Shown: positions 10,207 through 18,381, counted from the first letter of the stretch. The stretch: DNA of 64,000 nt from Psychroflexus lacisalsi (GCF_020164495.1 NZ_JAIQYZ010000001.1:682001-746000); one strand, 5' to 3'. Notes: generated from the sequence alone by a model not told the origin. A program made the numbers and translations.

Positions 10207-10767
10207 ATGGATATTTTAAAACTTATAAAGCAGAGGAGGACGATTTCTCCAAATCAATTTAACTCTGAACCGATTTCAAAATCTGAGTTAGATCAAATTC
10301 TTGAAGCAGCCAACTGGGCCCCCAATCATAAAAACACTGAGCCATGGCGATTCAAAGTTCTTCAAGGTGAAAGCCGCTTAAAACTCGCAGACTATCTGGT
10401 TGAATCCAATGCAGAACTGAAAGACAAACCTTCGTCTTTCAAAAGAAAAAAGATCGTTTCCAAATTTGAACATTCTCATACGGTCATTGTCATTTGCATG
10501 CAAAGAAGTCCAAAAGGCAAGCCGCCAGAATGGGAAGAAATTTCTGCTGTGGCTATGGCAGTTCAAAATATGTGGTTAGTGTCAAGTTCACTTGGAATTG
10601 GCGGCTACTGGAGCTCACCAGATTTAAAAAATCAGGTGGATGGTTTTTTTGATTTCAATGAAGGAGAGTCCTGTTTAGGCTTTTTCTATATGGGTAAACT
10701 TGATGAAGCATTACACGACGGTAAGCGTAAATCATCCATAGAAGCTAAAGTGGAATACCACCTATAA
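10207..10767 (+). CDS. Nitroreductase family protein
   Basis: A 186-residue FMN-dependent oxidoreductase of the nitroreductase fold. IKQRRTISPNQF at the N-terminus supplies the FMN phosphate-binding arginines. AANWAPNHKNTEPWRFKVL is the second conserved block, and LGIGGYWSS the late FMN-contacting loop. The length fits the single-domain YdjA/Frm2-like group. The substrate cannot be read from the sequence. It starts seven bases after the aminotransferase stop, so it may be cotranscribed with it. It ends before the paaE operator region and is probably not part of the phenylacetyl-CoA operon. Confidence 0.9.
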   Translation: MDILKLIKQRRTISPNQFNSEPISKSELDQILEAANWAPNHKNTEPWRFKVLQGESRLKLADYLVESNAELKDKPSSFKRKKIVSKFEHSHTVIVICMQRSPKGKPPEWEEISAVAMAVQNMWLVSSSLGIGGYWSSPDLKNQVDGFFDFNEGESCLGFFYMGKLDEALHDGKRKSSIEAKVEYHL

Positions 10768-10819
10768 TTTCTAGAGTTTTTATCAGCTTAAATAATTTAA
10801 CACCAATTTTTCGAAAAAT

Positions 10820-10841
10820 AAACTAACAATCGTTAGTTTTG
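10820..10841 (+). promoter_or_regulatory. Palindromic operator overlapping the -7 box of the paaE operon
   Basis: AAACTAAC and GTTAGTTT (8-bp perfect arms, 10820-10839) flank the four-base spacer AATC. The right arm forms part of TAGTTTTG (10834-10841), which fits the Bacteroidota -7 consensus TAnnTTTG, so a bound repressor would block the promoter. paaE starts at 10860. The 16-base core differs from the site before paaF at one position. It resembles the CNAACGNNCGTTNG-type operator reported for TetR-family PaaR proteins. No clear -33 TTG was found here. Confidence 0.75.
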
Positions 10842-10859
10842 ATTATAAATTAATAATTA

Positions 10860-11933
10860 ATGGCTAAGTTTTTTCCGATAAAAGTAAAAGACGTATACAA
10901 GGAAACAGAAGATTGTTCTGTAGTAACGTTTGATGTTCCAGAGGACTTAAAGTCTGATTTTAAATACCACCAAGGTCAACATCTAACTTTAAAGAAAGAC
11001 ATCAATGGTGAAGATGTAAGAAGATCGTATTCGCTTTGTTCTAGCCCAGTGGATGATGAATGGAAGGTGGCTGTAAAGCAAATTTTTGAAGGAAAGTTTT
11101 CTACTTACGTGAACCAGCAACTGAAAGCTAATGACATAATAGAAGTAATGCCTCCGAGTGGAGATTTTGGAGTTGATATTAAGGAAGATATCGAAAACAC
11201 GTATCTATTTTTCGCCGCTGGAAGTGGAATAACACCAGTGTTATCGATGATCAAAACGCATCTAGCAAAAGAGCCTAATGCAAATTGTAAGCTGTTTTAC
11301 TTGAATAAGAATGCGAAATCCATTATCTTCAAAGAAGAAATTGAGCAAATCCGAAATAAATATTTCGGCAGATTTGAAATCTTTTATTTTCTTACGAGAG
11401 AACAGCGTGATATAGAATTATTGAACGGAAGATTTACTCCAGAAAAAATTCAATTGCTCGCCAATTCAGTATTTGATATTGATCAGGTAACCGATGTATT
11501 TATTTGTGGACCTGAACAGATGATTTTTATGATTCGAGATGAATTCACCGCTTTAGGTCTGAACAAAAATCAAATTCACTATGAATTATTTGTAACAGGG
11601 ATTTCTGAAGAAGATAAAAAAAGAGCGGAAGCCGCCATGGCTAAACGCGAAGATGGTACTGAAATTACTATCTTAGATGGAGGGAAAGAGTTTCATTTTA
11701 TAATGAATAAAGATTACGAAAACATCTTGGATGCTGCTCTTGCCGCTGGTGCTGATTTGCCATTTGCCTGTAAAGGAGGTGTTTGCAGTACTTGCAAGTG
11801 TAAATTGATGGAGGGTGACGTTGAAATGAAAGTAAATTATGCTCTTGAAAAAGATGAAGTTGAACAAAATTTTGTGTTGAGCTGTCAAGCTATACCAACA
11901 TCTAAACGAGTGACAGTCGATTTTGATGTGTAG
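10860..11933 (+). CDS. paaE: 1,2-phenylacetyl-CoA epoxidase, reductase subunit PaaE
   Basis: A 357-residue electron-transfer subunit that passes electrons from NADPH to the PaaAC oxygenase of the ring epoxidase. Domains in order are an FNR-type FAD domain (RRSYSLCSSP near residue 58), an NAD(P) domain (FFAAGSGITPVLSMI, then FICGPEQM), and a C-terminal plant-type ferredoxin domain from about 270. The 2Fe-2S ligands C304, C309, C312 and C342 are all present. Length matches the family. It is the first gene after the operator/promoter at 10820, and paaA, B, C and D follow, giving the E-A-B-C-D order common in Bacteroidota. Confidence 0.97.
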   Translation: MAKFFPIKVKDVYKETEDCSVVTFDVPEDLKSDFKYHQGQHLTLKKDINGEDVRRSYSLCSSPVDDEWKVAVKQIFEGKFSTYVNQQLKANDIIEVMPPSGDFGVDIKEDIENTYLFFAAGSGITPVLSMIKTHLAKEPNANCKLFYLNKNAKSIIFKEEIEQIRNKYFGRFEIFYFLTREQRDIELLNGRFTPEKIQLLANSVFDIDQVTDVFICGPEQMIFMIRDEFTALGLNKNQIHYELFVTGISEEDKKRAEAAMAKREDGTEITILDGGKEFHFIMNKDYENILDAALAAGADLPFACKGGVCSTCKCKLMEGDVEMKVNYALEKDEVEQNFVLSCQAIPTSKRVTVDFDV

Positions 11934-11965
11934 AATAAATTACGAATTTAAAAAATTAGGATGCT

Positions 11966-12946
11966 ATGAATACTAGAGAGAAAATGAATGAAAATGATGA
12001 GCAAATCCGAAGCCTTGAAGAAATTTTTGAGGCGAAAATTGCTCGTGATGAAAAGATTGAGCCTAAAGACTGGATGCCAGAAAAATACAGAAAAACACAC
12101 ATTCGCCAGATTTCTCAGCATGCCCATTCAGAAATCGTTGGGATGCTGCCAGAGGGTAATTGGATCTCAAGAGCGCCTTCTTTGCGACGGAAAGTGGCGC
12201 TTTTGGCCAAAGTCCAAGACGAAGCAGGACACGGATTATATCTTTATTCAGCTTGCGAAACTTTAGGTATTTCTAGAGAAGAACTCTACGATCAGTTGCA
12301 TTCCGGAAAGGCTAAATACTCGAGTATTTTTAATTATCCTACTTTGACTTGGGCTGATATTGGAGCAATAGGTTGGTTAGTGGATGGAGCTGCGATTATC
12401 AATCAGGTTCCTTTATGTAGTACTTCTTTTGGACCCTATGCTAGAGCCATGGTGAGAGTTTGTAAAGAAGAAAGTTTCCACCAAAGACAGGGTTATGAAA
12501 TTATGATGACACTTTGCAACGGAACACAAGAGCAAAAAGATATGGCTCAGGATGCATTGAATAGATGGTGGTGGCCAGCATTGATGATGCTTGGACCTAC
12601 AGATGATGAATCTGTACACACAGCACAATCCATGAAATGGAAATTGAAACGTAAAACTAATGATGAATTGCGTCAGCAATTTATTGATCAAACAGTACCT
12701 CAAGCTGATATCTTAGGTCTCAAAATGCCTGATAAAGACCTGAAATACAACAATGAAACTGGTCACTATGATTTTGGAGAAATCAATTGGGATGAGTTTT
12801 GGCAAGTCGTTAAAGGTCACGGGATGTGTAACAAAGAACGTATTTCAGCTAGGAAAAATGCCTGGAATAATGGAGAATGGGTGAGAGATGCAGCCGTTGC
12901 TTATGCTGAAAAGCAGGCTGATAAAGAAGTAAAAGAAGCAGTATAA
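11966..12946 (+). CDS. paaA: 1,2-phenylacetyl-CoA epoxidase, catalytic subunit PaaA
   Basis: A 326-residue di-iron subunit of the multicomponent monooxygenase that converts phenylacetyl-CoA to its 1,2-epoxide. The ferritin-like core shows conserved PaaA blocks: [30 protein letters not shown] (di-iron Glu-x-x-His), [13 protein letters not shown] (second Glu-x-x-His) and [11 protein letters not shown]. An ATG 18 bases further in is a possible alternative start; either gives a normal length. It follows paaE by 32 bases and precedes paaB by 26. Confidence 0.98.
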   Translation: MNTREKMNENDEQIRSLEEIFEAKIARDEKIEPKDWMPEKYRKTHIRQISQHAHSEIVGMLPEGNWISRAPSLRRKVALLAKVQDEAGHGLYLYSACETLGISREELYDQLHSGKAKYSSIFNYPTLTWADIGAIGWLVDGAAIINQVPLCSTSFGPYARAMVRVCKEESFHQRQGYEIMMTLCNGTQEQKDMAQDALNRWWWPALMMLGPTDDESVHTAQSMKWKLKRKTNDELRQQFIDQTVPQADILGLKMPDKDLKYNNETGHYDFGEINWDEFWQVVKGHGMCNKERISARKNAWNNGEWVRDAAVAYAEKQADKEVKEAV

Positions 12947-12972
12947 AAAGCTTTAATTTTAAATAAAATTCA

Positions 12973-13260
12973 ATGTCAAAAAAAAACTGGCCACTTTGGG
13001 AAGTTTTCGTTAGAAGTAAAAATGGACTAGAACACCGTCATTTCGGTAGTTTACACGCTCCCGATGCAGATATGGCGCTAAAAAACGCAAGAGATGTTTA
13101 CACTCGCCGCAGCGAAGGTGTGAGCATCTGGGTGGTAGAATCCAAAAATATCAAAGCATCCAATCCAGAGGATAATGGCGAAATGTTTGAGCCTGCTGCA
13201 GATAAAGCTTACAGGCATCCCACTTTTTATGAATTGCCAGACGATATAGAGCACATGTAA
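12973..13260 (+). CDS. paaB: 1,2-phenylacetyl-CoA epoxidase, subunit PaaB
   Basis: A 95-residue small subunit required for the active epoxidase complex. The whole family core is present: WEVFVRSKNGLEHRHFGSLH, APDADMALKNARDVYTRR, SEGVSIWVV and a C-terminal FYELPDDIEHM. Length is normal. The stop codon at 13258-13260 is followed by the paaC start 39 bases later. Residue conservation leaves little doubt about the assignment. Confidence 0.97.
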   Translation: MSKKNWPLWEVFVRSKNGLEHRHFGSLHAPDADMALKNARDVYTRRSEGVSIWVVESKNIKASNPEDNGEMFEPAADKAYRHPTFYELPDDIEHM

Positions 13261-13299
13261 GTGATTCGAGAAGATTCATATTTTTTTAAAAACATTGAA

Positions 13300-14055
13300 A
13301 TGACGAATGAGAATTTAATACAATACATCTACGGCATAGCCGATAATTCCTTGATTTTAGGTCAGCGAATCTCAGAGCTTTGCGGCCACGGTCCAACTTT
13401 AGAAACTGACATCGCGATGACAAATATTGCTTTGGATTTGTTAGGTCAAACCAGAAGTTATTATCAATATGTGGCAGAGCTCTCTGCAAAAGATCTCACT
13501 GAAGATGATGTTGCTTTTTTGAGAACAGAGCGAGAGTATAAAAATGTACTTTTGGTCGAGCAACCCAATACAGATTTTGCTTATGTCATTGTTAGACAAT
13601 ATTTTTTTGATGTGTTTCATTTTATGCTTTTGAAAGAATTAGAAAATTCCAAAAACGTCAACTTTCAAGCGATTGCTAAAAAAAGTTTGAAAGAAGTTTC
13701 TTATCATAAACGATTTTCTGGAGATTGGCTCAAGCGTTTAGGCGACGGAACCGAAGAGAGTAAAGCTAAAGCTCAACAAGCAGTAAACGACCTTTGGGTT
13801 TATACTGACGAGCTATTTCAAATGACAGACAACGACATATTAATTGCTGAAGCGGGCTATGGTGTTGATACTAATCCTTTAAAGTCAGCTTATTATAACG
13901 AAATTACAGCATTGATAAAAGGATCTACACTAGATATTCCCGAAACCCCTTATTTTCAAAAAGGCGGTAAGCAAGGAATTCACACTGAACATATGGGTTT
14001 CATTTTGTCTGATATGCAGTACATGCAGCGCACCTACCCAGATATGAAGTGGTAA
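13300..14055 (+). CDS. paaC: 1,2-phenylacetyl-CoA epoxidase, structural subunit PaaC
   Basis: A 251-residue ferritin-like subunit that pairs with PaaA but does not bind iron itself. Diagnostic blocks are YGIADNSLILGQRISELCGH, ALDLLGQTRSYYQY, VRQYFFDVFHFMLL and EVSYHKRFSGDWLKRLGDGT, with the C-terminal GGKQGIHTEHMGFILSDMQY. The ATG at 13300 is preferred over the in-frame GTG directly after the paaB stop. It gives the usual PaaC length, and the 13 residues before it have no family similarity that I recognise. Confidence 0.96.
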   Translation: MTNENLIQYIYGIADNSLILGQRISELCGHGPTLETDIAMTNIALDLLGQTRSYYQYVAELSAKDLTEDDVAFLRTEREYKNVLLVEQPNTDFAYVIVRQYFFDVFHFMLLKELENSKNVNFQAIAKKSLKEVSYHKRFSGDWLKRLGDGTEESKAKAQQAVNDLWVYTDELFQMTDNDILIAEAGYGVDTNPLKSAYYNEITALIKGSTLDIPETPYFQKGGKQGIHTEHMGFILSDMQYMQRTYPDMKW

Positions 14056-14072
14056 TCTGGATTTGAGATGTG

Positions 14073-14102
14073 TTTCAATTTAAAATTCAAAATTTCATAA
14101 AG
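14073..14102 (+). repeat. AATTCAAAATT-type repeat tract between paaC and paaD
   Basis: The gap between paaC and paaD holds TTTAAAATTCAAAATTTCAT, which is close to the tracts flanking the four-helix-bundle gene at 27725 and the one inside the E1 gene at 28517. No gene accompanies it. It looks like a repeat-only relic of the same family. The AT-rich composition makes a chance match possible. Confidence 0.35.
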
Positions 14103-14105
14103 CAA

Positions 14106-14606
14106 ATGACTCAACTAGCAGACATAGATATTGAATTACATGATATTCTGAAATCGGTACCCGATCCAGAGATTCCTGTCTTGTCTATTATCGATTTGGG
14201 TGTTGTGCGTTCTGCAAAATTGCTTCCTAACCAAGTTGCCAAAGTTGAAATTACCCCAACTTACAGTGGATGTCCTGCCATGGATGTGATTGGCGATGAC
14301 ATCAAAGCTGAGCTTAAGAAACATGGCTATACTCCAGAAGTTAAACTCATTTTATCCCCAGCCTGGACGACAGACTGGATGACCGATGAAGGCAAAAAAG
14401 CGCTCAAAGACTACGGCATTGCCCCACCGGTGGATGCGACTTCAGATAAAGAGGCTCTCCTCGGCAATAAGCGCGTCATTCCATGTCCGCAGTGCGATTC
14501 TAAAAACACAAAATTGGTAAGTCAATTTGCATCAACTGCCTGCAAAGCCATGTTTAAGTGCGAAGACTGTGAAGAAACCTTCGATTATTTTAAATGCTTG
14601 ATTTAG
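14106..14606 (+). CDS. paaD: 1,2-phenylacetyl-CoA epoxidase, subunit PaaD
   Basis: A 166-residue MIP18/DUF59-type protein thought to help mature the iron centres of the epoxidase. VPDPEIPVLSIIDLGVVR and VEITPTYSGCPAMDVI are the DUF59 core. The C-terminus has the PaaD zinc-ribbon-like set CPQCDSKNT then CKAMFKCEDCEE. An earlier in-frame start exists in the repeat-like leader, but the ATG at 14106 gives the normal length. The 252-base gap to paaG contains two strong GC-rich hairpins. Confidence 0.96.
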   Translation: MTQLADIDIELHDILKSVPDPEIPVLSIIDLGVVRSAKLLPNQVAKVEITPTYSGCPAMDVIGDDIKAELKKHGYTPEVKLILSPAWTTDWMTDEGKKALKDYGIAPPVDATSDKEALLGNKRVIPCPQCDSKNTKLVSQFASTACKAMFKCEDCEETFDYFKCLI

Positions 14607-14616
14607 TTGGCGGTTA

Positions 14617-14684
14617 CCCCCAAGGCTTTGGGGGTCGGGCTTTCGGCAGTCGCTTTCCTGCCTCCAAAGCTTTGGGGGCAGGAA
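14617..14684. repeat. Tandem GC-rich hairpin repeats after paaD
   Basis: Two hairpins lie here. CCCCCAAGGCTTTGGGGG covers 14617-14634. A larger one runs from 14655 to 14684, with 15-base arms (TTCCTGCC... / ...GGCAGGAA, one mismatch) around CCAAAGCTTTGG. The sequence CGGGCTTTCGGC lies between them. The base composition is far richer in G+C than the surroundings. Related hairpins occur at 30174-30253 and 30455-30471, so this is a dispersed intergenic family. In this position it could stabilise or attenuate the paa transcript. Confidence 0.7.
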
Positions 14685-14858
14685 GAGCTTCAACAAATGC
14701 CTCAATCCCTAACCGAGGCTTACTCTATCAGTTCTTTTTTAAGATTTTCAACAAACAAGAATATTTGATTCATTAAGTTGAGTTAACCTTATTTCAAAGA
14801 GGATTTACATCTCAATTTCGTAACTTTTCGACTTAAACATAACTTAAAATATAAAGTC

Positions 14859-15641
14859 ATGGATTCCAGTATATTACTTAACATAAAAAATCAAGTCGCT
14901 TACATTAAATTCAATAGACCCAATAAATTCAACAGTTTTAATCGTGAGATGGCTTTTGCTTTGCAAAAAACACTAGATGATTGTATTCGAAATGATGAGG
15001 TGAGGGCTATAGTTCTAACCGGTGAAAGCAAAGCCTTTTGCGCTGGTCAGGACATACAAGAAATAACAGACCCGGAACAACATCCAGGGTTTAAGCAAAT
15101 CTTAGAAGACCATTACAATCCGATCATTACCAGAATTCGAAATATCGAAAAGCCAGTCATTGCCGCTGTGAATGGTGTTGCAGCTGGAGCAGGAGCAAAT
15201 ATTGCTTTGGCTTGTGATATCGTTGTTGCCAACGAACAAGCTAGTTTTATACAGGCTTTTTCAAAAATTGGATTAATACCAGATTCGGCTGGGACCTTCT
15301 TTTTGCCGAGGTTAATCGGTTTTCAAAGAGCTTCCGCTTTAGCTATGCTAGGCGACAAAGTGGACGCCGTAGAGGCAGAACGTATGGGTATGATTTATAA
15401 ATATTTTTCAGCAGAAACTTATGCAGAAGAAGTAGTGAAGCTAGCTGAGAAACTCGCTAAAATGCCAACCAAAGCTTTAGCTTATACCAAAAAAGCGCTG
15501 AACAAGTCCTTTAATAATTCACTCGAAGAACAACTGGCTTTAGAATCTGAATACCAAATCGCCTCCGCCAATACAGAAGATTATGAAGAAGGCGTTTCCG
15601 CATTTATGGAGAAAAGGGAACCGAAGTTTAAAGGGAAGTAA
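14859..15641 (+). CDS. paaG: 1,2-epoxyphenylacetyl-CoA isomerase (enoyl-CoA hydratase family)
   Basis: A 260-residue crotonase-fold enzyme that opens the epoxide to the seven-membered oxepin-CoA and later isomerises a double bond. KAFCAGQDIQEI (oxyanion-hole block one), NGVAAGAGANIALACDIVVA (block two) and FSKIGLIPDSAGTFFLPRLI (with the PaaG-type catalytic Asp in PDSAG) are diagnostic. Length is normal. It lies downstream of the hairpin-containing gap after paaD, and the next gene is a four-helix-bundle protein rather than paaH. Confidence 0.95.
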   Translation: MDSSILLNIKNQVAYIKFNRPNKFNSFNREMAFALQKTLDDCIRNDEVRAIVLTGESKAFCAGQDIQEITDPEQHPGFKQILEDHYNPIITRIRNIEKPVIAAVNGVAAGAGANIALACDIVVANEQASFIQAFSKIGLIPDSAGTFFLPRLIGFQRASALAMLGDKVDAVEAERMGMIYKYFSAETYAEEVVKLAEKLAKMPTKALAYTKKALNKSFNNSLEEQLALESEYQIASANTEDYEEGVSAFMEKREPKFKGK

Positions 15642-16146
15642 ATACAGAATACTGAATAACGAATTTTTAAAATAACAGCATCAATTAATTAAAATGGCTA
15701 AGTACAAATATGATATTGAAAATCAGTTGATTAGTTTTTCAATTCAGATTATACTTGTTTGTGGTAGCATTAATAAATCCTTTGCTACCGAGCATTTGGC
15801 TAAACAATTAATTAGATTGACAACTTCAGCTGCTTTGAATTACGGAGAGGCTCAAAGTGCTCAATCTCCAAGAGATTTTCTTCATAAGATGCGTTTGTGT
15901 TTAAAAGAATTAAGAGAATCGTTGGTAAATCTTAAAATACAAAAAGTGGCTAATCTGATTAAAGACTTAAATAAATTAGATGATTTGATTGTTGAAAATA
16001 ATCAGTTGATAGCTATTTTCGTAACAAGTATTAAAACTTCAGAACAAAAAATAAATGAGAATTTTTCATTCAAAAACTAATTATAACATTAAACTGGAGG
16101 GTTAAAACTTCATAATTCAGTATTAATCATTCGATATTCAATATTT
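15640..16146 (+). mobile_element. Putative repeat-bracketed S23 cassette 1 (between paaG and paaH)
   Basis: A 507-base unit separates paaG from paaH. The left flank, 15640-15670, begins AAATACAGAATACTGAATAA. The right flank, 16111-16146, read on the minus strand begins AAATATTGAATATCGAATGA. The two agree at 21 of 31 positions in inverted orientation, with the common pattern AAATAnnGAATAnnGAAT. The cassette carries one S23-type gene at 15694-16080. No transposase or target duplication was recognised, so mobility is inferred only from the pattern shared by four such cassettes. Confidence 0.45.
15694..16080 (+). CDS. Four-helix-bundle protein (S23/IVP family), copy 1
   Basis: A 128-residue all-alpha protein of the 23S rRNA-intervening-sequence (S23, TIGR02436-like) family. 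The pattern LAKQLIRLTTSAALNYGEAQ, then SAQSPRDFLHKMRLCLKELR with ESLVNLKI, is the classic signature of one subgroup. Copy 4 at 27725 belongs to the same subgroup, while copies 2 and 3 belong to another. No catalytic motif is known; family members form pentameric bundles, and the related Avd protein helps retroelement reverse transcriptases. No reverse transcriptase is present here. It has nothing obvious to do with phenylacetate breakdown. Confidence 0.85.
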   Translation: MAKYKYDIENQLISFSIQIILVCGSINKSFATEHLAKQLIRLTTSAALNYGEAQSAQSPRDFLHKMRLCLKELRESLVNLKIQKVANLIKDLNKLDDLIVENNQLIAIFVTSIKTSEQKINENFSFKN

Positions 16147-16152
16147 ACAACT

Positions 16153-17325
16153 ATGAAAGTAGCAATAATAGGAAGCGGAACCATGGGAAGCGGCATAGCT
16201 CAAGTTGCAGCTACTGCAGGGTGCACGGTGAAACTTTACGACACAAAAACAGAAGCGCTGGAGAAAGCCAAACAAGCTTTGGAAAAAATTCTCAGTCGGT
16301 TGATTGAAAAAGGGAGAATTGATGACAAAGAAAAAAACCGGATTCAGTCTAATATCACTTACGTAGCACGGTTAAAAGCGCTTGCTGATGCAGATCTGAC
16401 AATTGAAGCCATTGTTGAAAATCTGGAAGTCAAGCAAAAGGTGTTTCAGGAAATCGAAAGTTATCAAAGTGATGAAGCGATAATAGCCAGTAATACGTCT
16501 TCATTATCGATTGCATCCATTGCATCAGCTTTGGAGAAGCCAGAGCGATGTATTGGTGTTCACTTTTTTAATCCAGCCCCTTTAATGCCTTTGGTCGAAA
16601 TCGTGCCAGCGGTACAAACGTCACAGCAAGTTTTTGATAAGGTGTTTTCTACCATTGAAAGCTGGAAGAAAGTACCAGTGAAGGCTAAAGATACCCCAGG
16701 ATTTATAGTTAATAGAGTGGCTCGGCCATTTTATGGAGAAGCCCTTAGAATTTATGAAGAAAGCTTTGCGGGATTGCCAGAAGGAGAGGCCGGTTTTGCA
16801 ACGATAGACTGGGCGATGAAGGAATTTGGAGGATTTAAAATGGGACCATTTCAATTGATGGATTTCATTGGTAATGATGTCAATTACACCGTCACTGAAA
16901 CTGTTTTTGAAGCTTTTTACTATGACCCGCGTTACAAACCTTCCTTTACTCAGAAGCGTTTTGCGGAGGCTGGCTATTTAGGGCGAAAGTCTGGAAAAGG
17001 ATTTTATGATTATAGTGAAACTGCCATAAAAGTGGCGCCAATAAAAGATCAGGACATGGGTAAGAAAATTTTCGATCGTGTGTTAGTTATGTTAATCAAT
17101 GAAGCTGCAGATGCCTTGTTTTTGAATATTGCTACTGCAAAAGATATTGATTTGGCCATGACCAAAGGCGTTAACTATCCAAAAGGACTTTTGAAATGGG
17201 CTAATGAAAAAGGAATTGATTGGTGTGTAGAACAAATGGACCAGCTTTATGATATTTACCGGGAAGACCGATATAGATGTAGTCCGTTGCTAAGGAAAAT
17301 GAAGGAAAAAGGGGGTAGGTTTTAG
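16153..17325 (+). CDS. paaH: 3-hydroxyacyl-CoA dehydrogenase (PaaH-type)
   Basis: A 390-residue NAD-dependent dehydrogenase that oxidises 3-hydroxyadipyl-CoA to 3-oxoadipyl-CoA in the lower phenylacetate pathway. AIIGSGTMGSGIAQVAATAG at residues 4-23 is the Rossmann motif. H137 in GVHFFNPAPLMPLVEI is the catalytic histidine, and IASNTSSLSI precedes it. Two C-terminal helical domains follow (FGGFKMGPFQLMDFIGNDVN; the second around KGVNYPKGLLKWANEKG). It is shorter than the E. coli PaaH. The final codons run into the TAGG-rich repeat of cassette 2. Confidence 0.93.
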   Translation: MKVAIIGSGTMGSGIAQVAATAGCTVKLYDTKTEALEKAKQALEKILSRLIEKGRIDDKEKNRIQSNITYVARLKALADADLTIEAIVENLEVKQKVFQEIESYQSDEAIIASNTSSLSIASIASALEKPERCIGVHFFNPAPLMPLVEIVPAVQTSQQVFDKVFSTIESWKKVPVKAKDTPGFIVNRVARPFYGEALRIYEESFAGLPEGEAGFATIDWAMKEFGGFKMGPFQLMDFIGNDVNYTVTETVFEAFYYDPRYKPSFTQKRFAEAGYLGRKSGKGFYDYSETAIKVAPIKDQDMGKKIFDRVLVMLINEAADALFLNIATAKDIDLAMTKGVNYPKGLLKWANEKGIDWCVEQMDQLYDIYREDRYRCSPLLRKMKEKGGRF

Positions 17326-17800
17326 GTAATGGGTGTTAGGTAGTAGGTAGTAGGAAAAAATAGTTAAGAAATGAAGGAGTCCAAGTATCATTTTAAATTT
17401 GAGGATTTTAAAGTTTATCAAAAAGCAATGGATTTTGGAGAAGTTGTTAATCAACAGACAAAAGATTTTCCGAAAGACGAGCGATTCGAATTGACTTCCC
17501 AATATAGAAGAGCTGCGGACTCTATTGCTTTTAACTTAGCAGAGGGTTCTGCAGGAAAAGATAAACAATTTCTCAATTATCTTGGTAATGCTTATCACAG
17601 CATACACGAGTGTGTTGCTTGCAGCGCAAAAGCAGCTCGAAGAAATTATATTAGTCAAGAAGTGAATGAAGCAAATCGAGAATACTTAGTTGAAATGGCA
17701 AAAATGATAAGCAGCTTACGCGCTATAATTTCTAAAAGAATTAGTAAATAACAATTAAAACTTAATACCTAGACCCTATGCCCAACAACCTAATACCTAG
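17311..17800 (+). mobile_element. Putative repeat-bracketed S23 cassette 2 (between paaH and paaI)
   Basis: The left flank (17311-17354) is built of TTAGGTAATGGGTGTTAGGT followed by two AGTAGGT-like units. The right flank (17761-17800) read on the minus strand gives CTAGGTATTAGGTTGTTGGG and then a further TAGGTATTA unit, so the same motif occurs at both ends in inverted orientation. The gene between is an S23-type gene on the plus strand. The left flank overlaps the last codons of paaH and the right flank abuts paaI. The repeat type differs completely from those of cassettes 1, 3 and 4. Confidence 0.5.
17371..17751 (+). CDS. Four-helix-bundle protein (S23/IVP family), copy 2
   Basis: A 126-residue all-alpha protein. 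YHFKFEDFKVYQKAMDFGEV, then FPKDERFELTSQYRRAADSI and AFNLAEGSAGKDK with NYLGNAYHSIHECV, is the most widespread S23-family signature in Bacteroidota. It is clearly homologous to copy 3 at 25304 (shared YQKA, SQ-RAADSIA, LAEGSA, ECVA, RNYI blocks) and more distant from copies 1 and 4. Function is unknown. It interrupts the paaH-paaI order in the same direction as the operon. Confidence 0.88.
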   Translation: MKESKYHFKFEDFKVYQKAMDFGEVVNQQTKDFPKDERFELTSQYRRAADSIAFNLAEGSAGKDKQFLNYLGNAYHSIHECVACSAKAARRNYISQEVNEANREYLVEMAKMISSLRAIISKRISK

Positions 17801-17804
17801 TAAG

Positions 17805-18194
17805 ATGCTCTCCCAAGATCCCTTCAGCACCTGGCTGGGAATTGAGATTTTGGAAGTGAGTTTAGGTAAGTGCAAAGTGGGTTTAACGATAAGACCTGAG
17901 ATGCTGAATTCCATGAAAAAAGCTCATGGTGGCATTACCTACGCTTTGGCAGATACAGCTTTTGGGTTTGCAGCTAATACTCATGGAAAATATGCGGTGT
18001 CTATCGAGACGTCAATAAATCATATTGAAGCTTTGGGAGAAGGAGATTATATCACCGCAGAATCGAGTGTGGAAGTGACCAAAAATAAACTTGGTTTTCA
18101 TGTCGTTGAGGTAAAAAAAGAAGACCAGTTAGTGGCGCTTTTTAAAGGAGTGGTGTACAGAACTTCAAAAGAGTGGAACTTAAATGACGACTAA
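17805..18194 (+). CDS. paaI: Hotdog-fold hydroxyphenylacetyl-CoA thioesterase PaaI
   Basis: A 129-residue hotdog thioesterase that hydrolyses stalled CoA intermediates and recycles CoA in the pathway. MLNSMKKAHGGITYALADTA (the HGG-xx-xxLAD block with catalytic Asp), then GKYAVSIETSINHI and GDYITAESSVEV, are diagnostic. Another in-frame ATG lies 27 bases upstream at 17778, but it sits inside the right repeat of cassette 2, so the ATG at 17805 is preferred; the family begins with a similar segment (LSQDPFSTWLGI). The gap to paaJ contains a GGAAAGCC-type repeat. Confidence 0.93.
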   Translation: MLSQDPFSTWLGIEILEVSLGKCKVGLTIRPEMLNSMKKAHGGITYALADTAFGFAANTHGKYAVSIETSINHIEALGEGDYITAESSVEVTKNKLGFHVVEVKKEDQLVALFKGVVYRTSKEWNLNDD

Positions 18195-18225
18195 AAATAG
18201 TAAATTGAAAACGGATTTGCGTTAA

Positions 18226-18350
18226 GGATTGCAGTGGAAAGCCCGCATGTTTTTGTTGAGCTGAAATAGGTTTGGCATAGCGACTGAAAGAAGCTATTGA
18301 GAAACCTTGTGAAAACCAAGAAAAACAGAGGACTTGAAGCGGAAAGCCTG
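18226..18350. repeat. Direct GGAAAGCC repeats between paaI and paaJ
   Basis: GGATTGCAGTGGAAAGCCCG (18226-18245) and GACTTGAAGCGGAAAGCCTG (18331-18350) agree at 15 of 20 positions, 105 bases apart in the same orientation. The core recurs as GAACGGAAAGCGCG at 30437-30450 and in reverse complement as CGGGCTTTCGGC at 14636-14647. The 187-base gap has no gene. This appears to be the same dispersed intergenic family as the hairpins at 14617 and 30174. Function unknown. Confidence 0.55.
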
Positions 18351-18381
18351 TCAACGCCCAAAAAACAAATATAACTAAACT

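Noticed and set aside
14617-14684. Hairpins after paaD as simple intrinsic terminators ending the operon
   Set aside because: There is no T-run after either stem, the same hairpins occur elsewhere with the GGAAAGCC core, and paaG downstream belongs to the same pathway. Partial attenuation remains possible.
17326-17354. TAGGTA tandem units as a CRISPR array or phase-variable repeat
   Set aside because: Units are irregular, with no spacers of constant length and no cas genes; most units lie outside coding frames, so no switch is obvious.
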